The notes beneath the pieces are model-generated. The model had not been told where the DNA came from. It worked only from the letters and a program-made list of their open reading frames with translations, and made no database searches. Source: Christensenellaceae bacterium (GTDB taxonomy: Bacteria; Bacillota; Clostridia; Christensenellales; DTU072). Taken from it: a stretch of DNA of 62,131 nt. The translations under genes and the position numbers were made by a program. The stretch is from assembly GCA_031259085.1 (NCBI GenBank), contig JAIRMA010000018.1, positions 1 through 62,131 on the forward strand, read 5' to 3'. How positions within the stretch are numbered: the first letter of the stretch is position 1; the number at the start of each line of letters is the position of its first letter. Below, piece after piece: positions 27,578 through 38,264 of the stretch.

Positions 27578-28093
27578 ATGAATTCAAAAAAACATCCTAT
27601 ATTCCTCCTGGTCCATAACCACTATGGCGTGCTAACGCGTGTAGCTGGTCTGTTTGCAAACAGAGGCTATAACATTGAAAATCTTAGTGTTGGCTGTACT
27701 GAGAAGCCTAGCATTTCTAGAATGACTATTGTAGTAGATTGTAGCGAATCGCTTTTAGATCAACTACTACAGCAACTACGCAAATTAATTGATGTGATAG
27801 CAGCAGAAAGAGCAGATCCATTCAATTCAGTTTCAAGAGAATTGATGTTAGTTAAAATCACTCATTCACCAGAAAGCGGGGGTCAATTATTAGAAGCAAT
27901 AAATATATTCAGGGGCAGAGTAGTAGACATGGCTCCAGAGTCATTAATTGTTGAAATTACAGGAGAAGAAGATAAGCTAAATGCATTTATACGATACGTT
28001 GAAAAATTTGGCATCATTGAGCTGTCTAGGACAGGCTTAACAATTCTAGATCGCGGTCAGGTATCTTTAATAACTAAATCAAACAATAACTAA
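27578..28093 (+). CDS. ilvN: Acetolactate synthase, small (regulatory) subunit
   Basis: The 171-residue protein opens with an ACT domain (PIFLLVHNHYGVLTRVAGLF, then RGYNIENLSVG) and continues with the second conserved half (ELMLVKITHSPESGGQLLEA, then VEITGEEDKLNAFIRYVEKF). This subunit activates IlvB and confers feedback inhibition by valine or other branched-chain amino acids. Length matches the long IlvN/IlvH type. Confidence 0.96.
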   Translation: MNSKKHPIFLLVHNHYGVLTRVAGLFANRGYNIENLSVGCTEKPSISRMTIVVDCSESLLDQLLQQLRKLIDVIAAERADPFNSVSRELMLVKITHSPESGGQLLEAINIFRGRVVDMAPESLIVEITGEEDKLNAFIRYVEKFGIIELSRTGLTILDRGQVSLITKSNNN

Positions 28094-28121
28094 AATTAAT
28101 TATTTTTAAGGAGCATGTTTT

Positions 28122-29517
<1,396 letters not shown>

Positions 29518-29523
29518 TACTTC

Positions 29524-31155
29524 ATGAATAGTGATTTATTTAAAACTGGTGCAAAATGGGCCCCACACAGAGCACTATTAAAGGCTACTGGGCTAACAGA
29601 TAGCGACATCCAAAAACCGTTCATTGGGATTGTTAATTCTCATAATGATATCGTGCCTGGACACGTTGATTTAGACAAAATTGCATTAGCTGTTAAACAA
29701 GGTGTCATTGCTAAAGGGGGCGTCCCTTTTGAGTTTAATACAATAGCAATATGTGATGGGATTGCAATGGGTCATGCTGGGATGAAATATTCCCTTGCTT
29801 CAAGAGATTTAATAGCGGATTCCATCGAATGCATGGTGCGAGCACATCGATTTGATGCGCTTGTGTTCATCCCTAATTGCGATAAAATTGTCCCTGGCAT
29901 GCTCATGGCGGCTGTAAGACTAGATCTCCCAAGCATTTTTATCTCAGGAGGCCCAATGTTGTCTGTAGATACAATTGAACATGGGGAGACCGATCTCAAT
30001 TCAGTGTTTGAAGGTATTGGAGCATGTGCAACAGGACAAATTACAAGAGCTGAGCTTGATGAGCTTGAAGACATCTCATGTCCCACTTGTGGATCATGTT
30101 CAGGTATGTTTACAGCAAATTCTATGAATTGCTTATGTGAAGCAATTGGGATTGCCTTAAAAGGCAATGGAACTATACCCGCCGTATTTTCTGAACGCAG
30201 ACGATTAGCGAAGATCGCTGGTGAAACAATACTTGATTTGCTTAAAAACAATATAACCGCAAGAGATATAATATGTGAAAAATCTATATTGAATGCATTG
30301 ACTACAGATATGGCAATTGGTTGTTCAACTAACACTGTTCTACATTTAGAAGCTATTGCTAAGGAATGCAATTTATCACTCAATTTAAATATCATTAATT
30401 CTATCAGCAACAAAACACCAACACTATGTAAACTCGCTCCTTCTGGCAAACATCATGTCCAAGACCTCCATCGTGCTGGAGGAATCTATGCAGTCATGAA
30501 TGAACTAAATGCGTTAATTGATCCAAATGTAATTACCGTCACTGGGGATTCAATTGGTAATAACATTAAATCAATACACGTTAAAGATTATAGTGTAATT
30601 CATAAATTTACTGATCCTTATGCTAAGAATGGGGGACTTTGTGTGCTTTTTGGTAATATAGCCCCAGGAGGGTGTATAATTAAACGTAGTGCTGTTGATT
30701 CTTCTATAAGCAATTTTAAAGGGACAGTATCAGTATATAATTCTGAAGATGATGCATATTCAGCTATAATGTCAGGAAAAATTAGAGAAAATACTGTCTT
30801 AGTTATACGCTATGAAGGGGCAATCGGCGGACCTGGAATGCGTGAAATGCTCTTACCTACTTCAGCTTTAGCTGGTATGGGTTTAGATAAAACAGTGGCA
30901 CTGATAACTGATGGGCGCTTTTCAGGCGCTACACGTGGATTCGCTATTGGTCATGTGAAACCCGAAGCTGCCCGCAGTGGACCAATAGCATTTGTTAGAG
31001 ATGGTGATGTCATAGAAATTGATTTAAAGAATTTGTCTGTTCATCTTGATGTATCCGAATTAGAAATGAACAATAGAATTAAAACAACGCAGATAGAAAA
31101 GAAAAAAAGCCTGACAGGTTATTTAGAAAAATATGTTAAATTTCTGGCAGAATGA
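29524..31155 (+). CDS. ilvD: Dihydroxy-acid dehydratase
   Basis: A 543-residue iron-sulfur dehydratase that converts dihydroxyisovalerate to 2-ketoisovalerate, and the isoleucine counterpart. Cluster cysteines are in [16 protein letters not shown] and [20 protein letters not shown]; the C-terminal [19 protein letters not shown] and [20 protein letters not shown] are conserved. It ends the ilv cluster. No ilvE or leuABCD gene follows, so the operon covers the shared Ile/Val steps only. Confidence 0.97.
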   Translation: MNSDLFKTGAKWAPHRALLKATGLTDSDIQKPFIGIVNSHNDIVPGHVDLDKIALAVKQGVIAKGGVPFEFNTIAICDGIAMGHAGMKYSLASRDLIADSIECMVRAHRFDALVFIPNCDKIVPGMLMAAVRLDLPSIFISGGPMLSVDTIEHGETDLNSVFEGIGACATGQITRAELDELEDISCPTCGSCSGMFTANSMNCLCEAIGIALKGNGTIPAVFSERRRLAKIAGETILDLLKNNITARDIICEKSILNALTTDMAIGCSTNTVLHLEAIAKECNLSLNLNIINSISNKTPTLCKLAPSGKHHVQDLHRAGGIYAVMNELNALIDPNVITVTGDSIGNNIKSIHVKDYSVIHKFTDPYAKNGGLCVLFGNIAPGGCIIKRSAVDSSISNFKGTVSVYNSEDDAYSAIMSGKIRENTVLVIRYEGAIGGPGMREMLLPTSALAGMGLDKTVALITDGRFSGATRGFAIGHVKPEAARSGPIAFVRDGDVIEIDLKNLSVHLDVSELEMNNRIKTTQIEKKKSLTGYLEKYVKFLAE

Positions 31156-31329
31156 AGTAAATAATTTTTAACGCTCGCTGTTAACTCTTTTATGTGCTCT
31201 ATCATTTTGCTTTTTCTAGCTATTTTTTTATAAATCTGTTAAAATATAAACCTCAAATCTAACAATGCTTTTATCACAATTAAAGCCTTGTACCAAATCA
31301 TATTTAATCTAAATAACATCAGGGGATTT
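31156..31329. other. Short gap between ilvD and the glycosyltransferase gene
   Basis: AT-rich spacer of 174 bases. TTAAAATATAAAC near 31236 offers a possible -10, but no convincing -35 or terminator is visible. Whether the glycosyltransferase is read from the ilv promoter is undecided. Confidence 0.3.
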
Positions 31330-32565
31330 ATGATAAATAATACAGTATTGCAAGATAACTTCACTGGAAATGAATCAACTGTCATTTCTAATGATTCGAT
31401 CGGAGTTGACTATATAACTAATAAACCTAACACAATCAAAGGAAAGGTTTTATTTGTAACAACTACCGATTCTATGATATGGCATTTTCTGCAACCCCAT
31501 ATTAAAGCAATGATGGAAGACGGTTATATAGTTGAATGCGCTTGTTCTAAAACTGGTGATTATTTTGATAATATTAAAGCCGCGCTTAATATAACGGTGC
31601 ACAAGCTACATTTTAGTAGACGCCCTTTTAAACTACAAAACATCAAGGCTTATTATGAACTAAAGAAATTGATTAAGACAAACCATTATGATATTTTACA
31701 TTGTCATGAACCAGTCGGTGGTGCCCTTTGTAGATTAGCAGGCCATAAATATTGTAAAAAAATTATTTATACTGCCCATGGATTCCACTTTTTTTCTGGA
31801 AATTCAAGATTTAATAATTTTCTATATGGTAGTATAGAGCGATTTTTAGCGCTAAAGACGGACTTATTAATAACTATGAACAATGAAGATTTTATAGCCG
31901 CTAAAAATTTTAAATTAAGAACTAATGATTCAATGATCTGCAAAATTAATGGTATTGGAATTAACACTGCTATTTATTCTAACGCTTCTAAGTCACAAAA
32001 TACAATAAAGGAACAATACAATATTCTAAGTAATAAAAAAATAATTTTGACTGTAGGAGAATGCATATCACGCAAAAATCATATCACACTAATCAATGCA
32101 CTACAAAAAATAGACCCTGTGGCTGTGCTTGTTATTTGTGGTGGTGGCCCGTTGCTTTACAAATTACTTAAAACCGTAGGTGTTACAATTAGTGACAGGA
32201 TAATATTTACTGGTTATCAAAGTCAAATGATACCTTTTTATTCAGAGGCTGATGTTTTTGTTAGCTCGTCTTTACAAGAAGGATTGCCCTGCTCTATGAT
32301 GGAGGCAATGGCATCTGGACTACCTGTTGTTGCGTCAGACATAAGAGGTCACGTAGATCTGATAGACACTAATGGTGGTATTTTATTAGACCCAAATGAT
32401 GATGATGGCTTTGCAAATTCAATCAATACCATATTAAAAGATACAGCACTAGCAAAAGAAATGGGGGAACATAATATGGAAAAAATAAAAATGTTTGATT
32501 CAACTGTAGTTATAAAAGAAATGCAACAGCTCTATGCAAAATTAGAGAATGTCACCCGCATATAA
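31330..32565 (+). CDS. GT4-family glycosyltransferase
   Basis: I choose ATG 31330 (MINNTVLQDNF) because AGGGG lies 6 bases upstream; a longer frame from 31288 has none. The 411-residue protein has the GT-B fold: an N-terminal donor-independent half with VLFVTTTDSMIWHFLQPHIK, DILHCHEPVGGALCRLAGH and YTAHGFHFF, and a C-terminal GT4 half with VGECISRKNHITLINAL, VSSSLQEGLPCSMMEAMASG and PVVASDIRGHVDLI. It is like EpsD/CapJ-type exopolysaccharide enzymes that add a nucleotide-activated sugar at the inner membrane. It faces the polysaccharide operon on the other strand. Confidence 0.88.
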   Translation: MINNTVLQDNFTGNESTVISNDSIGVDYITNKPNTIKGKVLFVTTTDSMIWHFLQPHIKAMMEDGYIVECACSKTGDYFDNIKAALNITVHKLHFSRRPFKLQNIKAYYELKKLIKTNHYDILHCHEPVGGALCRLAGHKYCKKIIYTAHGFHFFSGNSRFNNFLYGSIERFLALKTDLLITMNNEDFIAAKNFKLRTNDSMICKINGIGINTAIYSNASKSQNTIKEQYNILSNKKIILTVGECISRKNHITLINALQKIDPVAVLVICGGGPLLYKLLKTVGVTISDRIIFTGYQSQMIPFYSEADVFVSSSLQEGLPCSMMEAMASGLPVVASDIRGHVDLIDTNGGILLDPNDDDGFANSINTILKDTALAKEMGEHNMEKIKMFDSTVVIKEMQQLYAKLENVTRI

Positions 32566-32890
32566 AATTTTTACTCTATTCATTAGAAAAAGCCTTGCAA
32601 AAAATTGAACCTGTAAAGTATTATTTTTTTTTACATAAATATCAAACAATCTTATCTGACACATAAAAATACATCAAAATTTGATATGGAAATAGTAAAC
32701 TACGGGATAAATAGATAATGTAATATCCAAATTTTTTTAGCATCATGATATTGCAATAGCATCATGATATGTCTTAACATGATCACTTTATGATTAAGCA
32801 CAATGATCTTAAATTGAAAACTAATGCTCTTAAAACAGGCATATTAGTTAGAGGCATGCCCAAATTATTTAAGCACATATTTAGAAGTTT
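32566..32890. other. Convergent intergenic region
   Basis: Between two convergent genes. It holds a 13-base direct repeat, AGCATCATGATAT, at 32739-32751 and 32758-32770. No U-tract terminator is evident for either strand. Confidence 0.4.
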
Positions 32891-34603
32891 TCATTGCTGC
32901 TTCTTAATTGTATTTCTTCTAAAAACCGTTTTCATCATCTTTAATATTTCGAGAAATATTTCATCCTTTGTTATAATCATTCCCAGCACATAAATCATAG
33001 CGCTTTCTAATATTAATAGAGAAACACCTGTGATGTTGGGTTTCATGATGAATGAAGTAGCAAAAACTCCCACAAACATGATAAATCCTACGATTAAATA
33101 TTTCACTGAGTATTTTAAAATTTGAATTGGTGAAATATCCTTTTTTGCATAATACATCTGAACAACTGTAACACATATTTCCGTCAAAATATATGCAATT
33201 GTAGTACCTATAAATCCACATAAATAGGTTAATAAAATGGACAAACAAATGCTCGTTATAGCACCAGCTACTATACTAACTGAGAATTCCTTATCTTTAT
33301 TTGAAGGAATTAGATATTGCATTCCTAATACATTGCTGATAACAAGTGGGAATATTGCAAAGGGGAGGATCATTAAAACAATAATTGTAGGATTATACGA
33401 TTCTGACAAGAAAAAGGGCACAAATATTCTTGAAATTGCAATTATTCCAAACATTAAAGGGGCAGTTATAAAGAACATGAATTTAAGGCTTTTTTGAATA
33501 AATTGATTTGCTTGTGTGCTGTTTTTAGATTTATAAGCTTTTACCATTCTAGGAATTAAGACTGGGGTTATGCTGGTGATTAGCACGAGACACATTGATA
33601 TAATTTTTTCCCCTTGGGTAAAATAAGCTACGTCTTCTGTTAACTTTATTAAACCTATTGCCGTTTTGTTGATTGTAGTATACAAATTTACTGCTAAAGA
33701 AGGAATGAACAATCTAAAGATTGCCGTCGCGTGAGACCAAATTTTAAGTTTTCCTTTAAACCGGCATAAATATTTTTTAAGATATGGGATTATAGAAGCA
33801 TTTGTAATTACCGCCTCTAATGCCACAATTAAAGCATACTTTAATAGGTCATCTTCACTTTTAACAAAATAAATTATTGCAAACAGTGATATGCTTCTTA
33901 TTATTAAATTGCGCACAAAAAATATAGCAAAATTTTCATTTCCTGTGAACATAAATGATATATCACATCCCACAGAAAAAACACGAATTAGGCAAAACCA
34001 CATTAGCATGGTTCTCGCCCCATAAACATTAGATAAAATCAAGACTACATCAACTAATAGAGATATTAAAACGAATATAAATCTAAATATAATAATTTCA
34101 AAGAAAACTTTAGTCTGTGTGCCCCTGTCCCCTCGATGTTTTGCTATCTCTCTTTGCCCATAATATGCGACACCTAAGCCTGCGAATAATGAAAAATATT
34201 GTGATATGGATACAATAAATTCATAATCTCCTAACTTTGAGGGGCCTAAAGTTCTGGCAAGATACGGCACTAAAATTAATGGAGGGATTGCCAACGTTAG
34301 TTTATATAATACATTAAAAACTACATTTTTCTTTGCACTTTTATCCTTTACAGTGCTTGTATCTATTTCATTTATATTCTTATCAGTAGTACTGTCAGAT
34401 GTGTCAGAGCTCAAATTAGCTTCTAAACAAAACTCATCGTTTTTAGAATCTTCTAGATTTAGATATTTCAAACTCTGATCATCCACATTTTCCGTGGTGT
34501 TGGGAGAATTTTTAGCTATTGCCAAATCTTGATCAACCACGGTACGTATTAATGGATATTCTTGCTCCGGTTTAAGAGTTTCTTTGTCATTGTGTTGTAT
34601 CAT
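32891..34603 (-). CDS. Polysaccharide flippase (Wzx/MATE-like) with long N-terminal extension
   Basis: The membrane part (about 95-560) is a Wzx/RfbX-type flippase with about 12-14 helices, beginning VLYKLTLAIPPLILVPYLAR and TLGPSKLGDYEF. Such proteins move lipid-linked oligosaccharides across the membrane. Unusually, about 90 hydrophilic, acidic and Ser/Thr/Asn-rich residues precede the first helix; the only Shine-Dalgarno-like site (AGGTG) is before the far ATG, so the extension is probably real. It is the last gene of a five-gene minus-strand polysaccharide operon with Wzy, two glycosyltransferases and a CDP-alcohol enzyme. Confidence 0.88.
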   Translation of the reverse strand: MIQHNDKETLKPEQEYPLIRTVVDQDLAIAKNSPNTTENVDDQSLKYLNLEDSKNDEFCLEANLSSDTSDSTTDKNINEIDTSTVKDKSAKKNVVFNVLYKLTLAIPPLILVPYLARTLGPSKLGDYEFIVSISQYFSLFAGLGVAYYGQREIAKHRGDRGTQTKVFFEIIIFRFIFVLISLLVDVVLILSNVYGARTMLMWFCLIRVFSVGCDISFMFTGNENFAIFFVRNLIIRSISLFAIIYFVKSEDDLLKYALIVALEAVITNASIIPYLKKYLCRFKGKLKIWSHATAIFRLFIPSLAVNLYTTINKTAIGLIKLTEDVAYFTQGEKIISMCLVLITSITPVLIPRMVKAYKSKNSTQANQFIQKSLKFMFFITAPLMFGIIAISRIFVPFFLSESYNPTIIVLMILPFAIFPLVISNVLGMQYLIPSNKDKEFSVSIVAGAITSICLSILLTYLCGFIGTTIAYILTEICVTVVQMYYAKKDISPIQILKYSVKYLIVGFIMFVGVFATSFIMKPNITGVSLLILESAMIYVLGMIITKDEIFLEILKMMKTVFRRNTIKKQQ

Positions 34604-34659
34604 TAGAAAGCACCTATTGTTAATATTAATAGTTATAAGCCTATTAAATTTAAGCGTTT

Positions 34660-36183
34660 TTATTTACTGGCCTGTTGTATGCTTTTCCGACTTTTGTAAT
34701 TCGCGTAAATAAATTTTGTGAGCAGAAATATTGATACTGCATAGTAGACTATTTGCCGAAAAATATATGTGTATATTTGACGTGGTAATGTCATAAGAGG
34801 CAATGCAATAAGGAAAGCAAGACAAGCAATGTCCGGCCTTTCTCGAATAGTTTGCTTGTTTAATCTAGTTGATACTGCACTAGCAAACATGCCTTGCGGC
34901 ACTAAAAAAAGCATCCCAAAATACATCCCACCATTAATATATGCCTCTGTCGTCATCGCATATCCTGAGCCGTAGCCGACAAGCCCAGCAACTTCTGTAA
35001 GCCATGAGTCAAATCCTGCATATGCATCCGCAGGATGAACATCCCAGAATCCGAGGTTTGGTATAATTGTTGTAGTACCCCAAAGATAGCCAGTCCCGTA
35101 TCTATATGGATATTCTGAAGGCACAATTTCCATAGTCTTCATTAAGGTTTGTATTTGCTTCCCAAACATTGTAATTGTCTCAAAAAGATAGTCAACGTTT
35201 ACGAAACTCGAAAAGATAGCATTAATTGTCCCTTGAAAATCTCTGTTGGAAAGTGTTCGTATTTTGCCAATTCCTGACACGGTAACAAGGGCTAAATAAC
35301 TCACAATTATAAAAGCAAGTAATCTCTTACCTTTAAACGGTTTAACGTAAAAATGTTCGATTAATACAAGCCCCAGCACGATAACCATTGCATTTCCTCT
35401 TGTTCCAATATGTAATTGGAACAAAACTATAAGAGCAAGCGAGGCAAGAAATAGGAGCTTAAGCTTTTTCTTTTTTAAAATCTGGATGTATATGCAAAAT
35501 AGACTTGGCACAAAAATATTATCTAAAATAGTAATAATCCTATTTAAACTATTGGCATCATATAGGATTGATTGTCCATATCCACTACTTTGTACAGCTT
35601 TAAAGTTATAGTAGCACATAATTGCAAACGGCACAGCAGAAATTATAGCGCAAATAACTCCAGCCTGAAGTATAGCCTTATTTCTTACAGTTGACTGTAC
35701 AGGGGCTGTTGAATCCTTAGCAAACACAACATCATGAGTTCTCAAAACGGCTTTTTCATTTACAATCATAATTGCACCAAAATGAAAAGTCACAAAACAC
35801 AACAATGAAAAATATTCTGAAGGAAATAGATAATCCGCACTAGCCCAATATGAATTAAAAACATCTCGCACTGACTCTATAACATTGAATGGATAGAATA
35901 ATGCTTGACCATAACAAAACAAAAATAGAAATGCAGCGAATAACATATAGATGGACAAGTATTCGCCCGTTACTTTTTTCCATGAAACAATATAAATAAA
36001 AATTAAAATCCAACCAAAGTAACCCATCATATTATAGTGGGTTTTTTCCAAAACAATGTCTTTGTATGTGAAATAGTATATGGAAACCACCACAACAAAA
36101 CAAAGAAGCGTTAAAGTTGTCATAACCTTATAGTATTCTAGCTTACTTCTAATCAATCGAGAATATTTATCTGGTAATACCAT
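34660..36183 (-). CDS. O-antigen polysaccharide polymerase, Wzy-like
   Basis: A 507-residue protein with about 12 membrane helices. The long periplasmic-type loop has RYGTGYLWGTTTIIPNLGFW followed by HPADAYAGFDSWLTEVAG and GYGSGYAMTTEAYINGG, which matches the O-antigen polymerase Wzy family of capsule and exopolysaccharide loci. It joins repeat units on the outer face. Its start overlaps the end of the GT4 gene upstream by 17 bases, which indicates translational coupling. Confidence 0.82.
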   Translation of the reverse strand: MVLPDKYSRLIRSKLEYYKVMTTLTLLCFVVVVSIYYFTYKDIVLEKTHYNMMGYFGWILIFIYIVSWKKVTGEYLSIYMLFAAFLFLFCYGQALFYPFNVIESVRDVFNSYWASADYLFPSEYFSLLCFVTFHFGAIMIVNEKAVLRTHDVVFAKDSTAPVQSTVRNKAILQAGVICAIISAVPFAIMCYYNFKAVQSSGYGQSILYDANSLNRIITILDNIFVPSLFCIYIQILKKKKLKLLFLASLALIVLFQLHIGTRGNAMVIVLGLVLIEHFYVKPFKGKRLLAFIIVSYLALVTVSGIGKIRTLSNRDFQGTINAIFSSFVNVDYLFETITMFGKQIQTLMKTMEIVPSEYPYRYGTGYLWGTTTIIPNLGFWDVHPADAYAGFDSWLTEVAGLVGYGSGYAMTTEAYINGGMYFGMLFLVPQGMFASAVSTRLNKQTIRERPDIACLAFLIALPLMTLPRQIYTYIFRQIVYYAVSIFLLTKFIYANYKSRKSIQQASK

Positions 36184-37288
36184 AAATTTCCTTTAACACC
36201 TCTACGTTGGTCTGTATATCATAACACAATCTCTTTAACAATTCAACACGAACACAAGGATCAGGATAATTCTTGGTGTTATCTAGACATTCATGTGCCC
36301 AATATTGATCGGATTCGGAGAATGGAATAAACGTAATCATATCAAAAAAGTTAATCGCTTTATTTATAGTATCTGTTACTACACACTTAACTCCTGCTGC
36401 TTGCGCTTCTGTTAGAACAAGAGGGAAACCTTCATGGAGCGAAGGTAAAATACAAACATCGAGGATCTTCAAAATTTTATATACATCGTTACGACCACCA
36501 GTAAATGTAACGAAGTCTGATATGTTTAGTTCCTCAGCCTGTGATTTTATTTGTGTCAAAAGTGGACCGTCACCTACTAACACTAAATGTGAGTTTGGGT
36601 TTATTTTTAAAATCTCATTAAAGACACGCAATGTTTTAGAATGATTTTTTAGCGGGATGAATCTGCCTACTTGCCCTAAAACAAAAGCATCGCAAGGTAT
36701 ATTAAATTCTTCTTTTAGTTTTGCCCGCTCTACAAGACTTAACTCTTCTGCAAACTTTTCAGCATCTATTGAATTGTTTAGAACACAAACATCATCCGAC
36801 TTAGATTTTCCAAACAAAGAAATCCCTGCCTGCTTACTACAAGCTAATTTCCTGGTTGATTTTGAATTCATGAAGTGACGCATAAGATAAAACATGCACT
36901 TATGAAGAAGCGATCTATGCTTAAAAGAAAAATCTGTACAGTGACTGTGACATATTCTGACTGGGATATTAAGACTTTTAGCCGCACTCATCACAAAAGC
37001 ACCTAAATAATTAAGATGACTATGCACAATATCATATGGTCCGTGATCAAGCATGATTTTTTTTAGTGCCGAATAATACTTTGGTATATTATAGTACAAC
37101 TGATCAGAAATGTGATATATGTTGTGGTGATTAAGCTTGATAGATTCTTCTAAAGGCCCGATTTCATTCCCATTCACAAGAAAATCAATCTGCACATCGT
37201 TAGATTTTATAGAGTTTATTAAATTTAGAATCATTATTTCTGCGCCACCGTGGCCAAGGGCCGGCAAAACTTCTAGTATTTTTGGCAT
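36167..37288 (-). CDS. GT4-family glycosyltransferase
   Basis: I start it at the ATG of MPKILEVLPALGHGGAEIMI (37288) because AGGAG lies 9 bases upstream and the GT4 fold begins right there; a longer frame to 37330 would run into the neighbouring gene. The 373-residue GT-B protein has DIVHSHLNYLGAFVM, VGRFIPLKNHSKTLRVF, LVLVGDGPL and PSLHEGFPLVLTEAQAAGVK with the EX7E-type donor site. It resembles EpsF-like enzymes. Only one base separates it from the GT2 stop codon. Confidence 0.9.
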   Translation of the reverse strand: MPKILEVLPALGHGGAEIMILNLINSIKSNDVQIDFLVNGNEIGPLEESIKLNHHNIYHISDQLYYNIPKYYSALKKIMLDHGPYDIVHSHLNYLGAFVMSAAKSLNIPVRICHSHCTDFSFKHRSLLHKCMFYLMRHFMNSKSTRKLACSKQAGISLFGKSKSDDVCVLNNSIDAEKFAEELSLVERAKLKEEFNIPCDAFVLGQVGRFIPLKNHSKTLRVFNEILKINPNSHLVLVGDGPLLTQIKSQAEELNISDFVTFTGGRNDVYKILKILDVCILPSLHEGFPLVLTEAQAAGVKCVVTDTINKAINFFDMITFIPFSESDQYWAHECLDNTKNYPDPCVRVELLKRLCYDIQTNVEVLKEIYGITR

Positions 37289-37289
37289 G

Positions 37290-38264
37290 CTAAATAGGCT
37301 CCTTTTTATGCTTAATGCAGTAGGCCCCAACGAAGCCAGTTTTTATTTTCTTTTTACCTTTTCTCACGCCCTTTAATGGTGCCAAATTAAATAGTCGAAT
37401 TGATTTTATAATAGCATCTATATAAACGCCTAAAATAAGAAGCATATAAGAAAAGCGATTGGATACTGTTTTATCAACATTTTTGTCATAGAACCATTTA
37501 TAAAAACAAATTCTTGAATCATAATCTTTTTCATAATTAAACCGACCAGTCGTATCGTGATTATGTATTACAGATATAGATATGCACCTAGCAACGATAT
37601 ATTTTTTTGAGATTCGATACGAAAAATCATAATCCTCGCCTAAACAATATGAATAAAGCTCGTCAGAAAATGAAAATTCCTTAAATATCACGCTACGGAA
37701 GCAAGTCGTGCATCCAGATATTTTATATGTTGCAATTAAATTATCTTTTGTATATAATTCTATCTGAGACTTAGGCAAATCTTTTCTTTTTATACTAAAA
37801 GCCCCTTTCTTAGTAAAGTTTTTCATAGAAGCTTTAATCTTCGAATCAGGAATCCTTGCTTGTATATTAGTTGATATTGCCACGATTTCAGGATATTTTT
37901 CCATTTTATTGAGTACATCGATTATGCAATTATCCGTTAAAATTATGTCATCATCAAACATAAAAGTATATTCACCCTGGATGTGCTTTAATGATGCATT
38001 TCTTGCGGCAGTTAATCCGTCGAGTTCTGGTGCATAACAATACAGAATTGGTATGCTCAGAAAATTTGTGTAAAAAAAATGATTTATTGGTGTTTCGCTT
38101 TGATCAACAATTATTAACAAAAAATCAGATGGATGTTGTTTTTCTAGTGATCCCATAAAATTTTCAAGTGCGTGAAGTCTGTTTTTCGTCGGCACTACAA
38201 TAGAAAAACCAGGATTAAATTTTTCGGGGATATTGTATTTAGTCGTTTCCAATAGTCCCTCCAT
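37290..38264 (-). CDS. GT2-family glycosyltransferase
   Basis: A 324-residue GT-A enzyme. It shows FSIVVPTKNRLHALENFMGS at the start, LDGLTAARNASLKHIQGEY, the metal-binding triad FDDD in YTFMFDDDIIL and a later acid segment YSYCLGEDYDFSYRI that supplies the catalytic base. A hydrophobic stretch (YMLLILGVYIDAIIKS) near the C-terminus may sit on the membrane. It overlaps the preceding CDP-alcohol gene by 26 bases and is followed immediately by the GT4 gene. Sugar not determinable. Confidence 0.9.
   Translation of the reverse strand: MEGLLETTKYNIPEKFNPGFSIVVPTKNRLHALENFMGSLEKQHPSDFLLIIVDQSETPINHFFYTNFLSIPILYCYAPELDGLTAARNASLKHIQGEYTFMFDDDIILTDNCIIDVLNKMEKYPEIVAISTNIQARIPDSKIKASMKNFTKKGAFSIKRKDLPKSQIELYTKDNLIATYKISGCTTCFRSVIFKEFSFSDELYSYCLGEDYDFSYRISKKYIVARCISISVIHNHDTTGRFNYEKDYDSRICFYKWFYDKNVDKTVSNRFSYMLLILGVYIDAIIKSIRLFNLAPLKGVRKGKKKIKTGFVGAYCIKHKKEPI

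Noticed and set aside
31288-31329. Earlier start (MYQIIFNLNN) for the plus-strand GT4 gene
   Set aside because: No ribosome-binding site; the downstream ATG at 31330 has AGGGG at good spacing and the fold begins after it.
32739-32770. Two copies of AGCATCATGATAT as a mini-array
   Set aside because: Only two short copies with a 6-base spacer; not a CRISPR, and no cas genes occur in the window.
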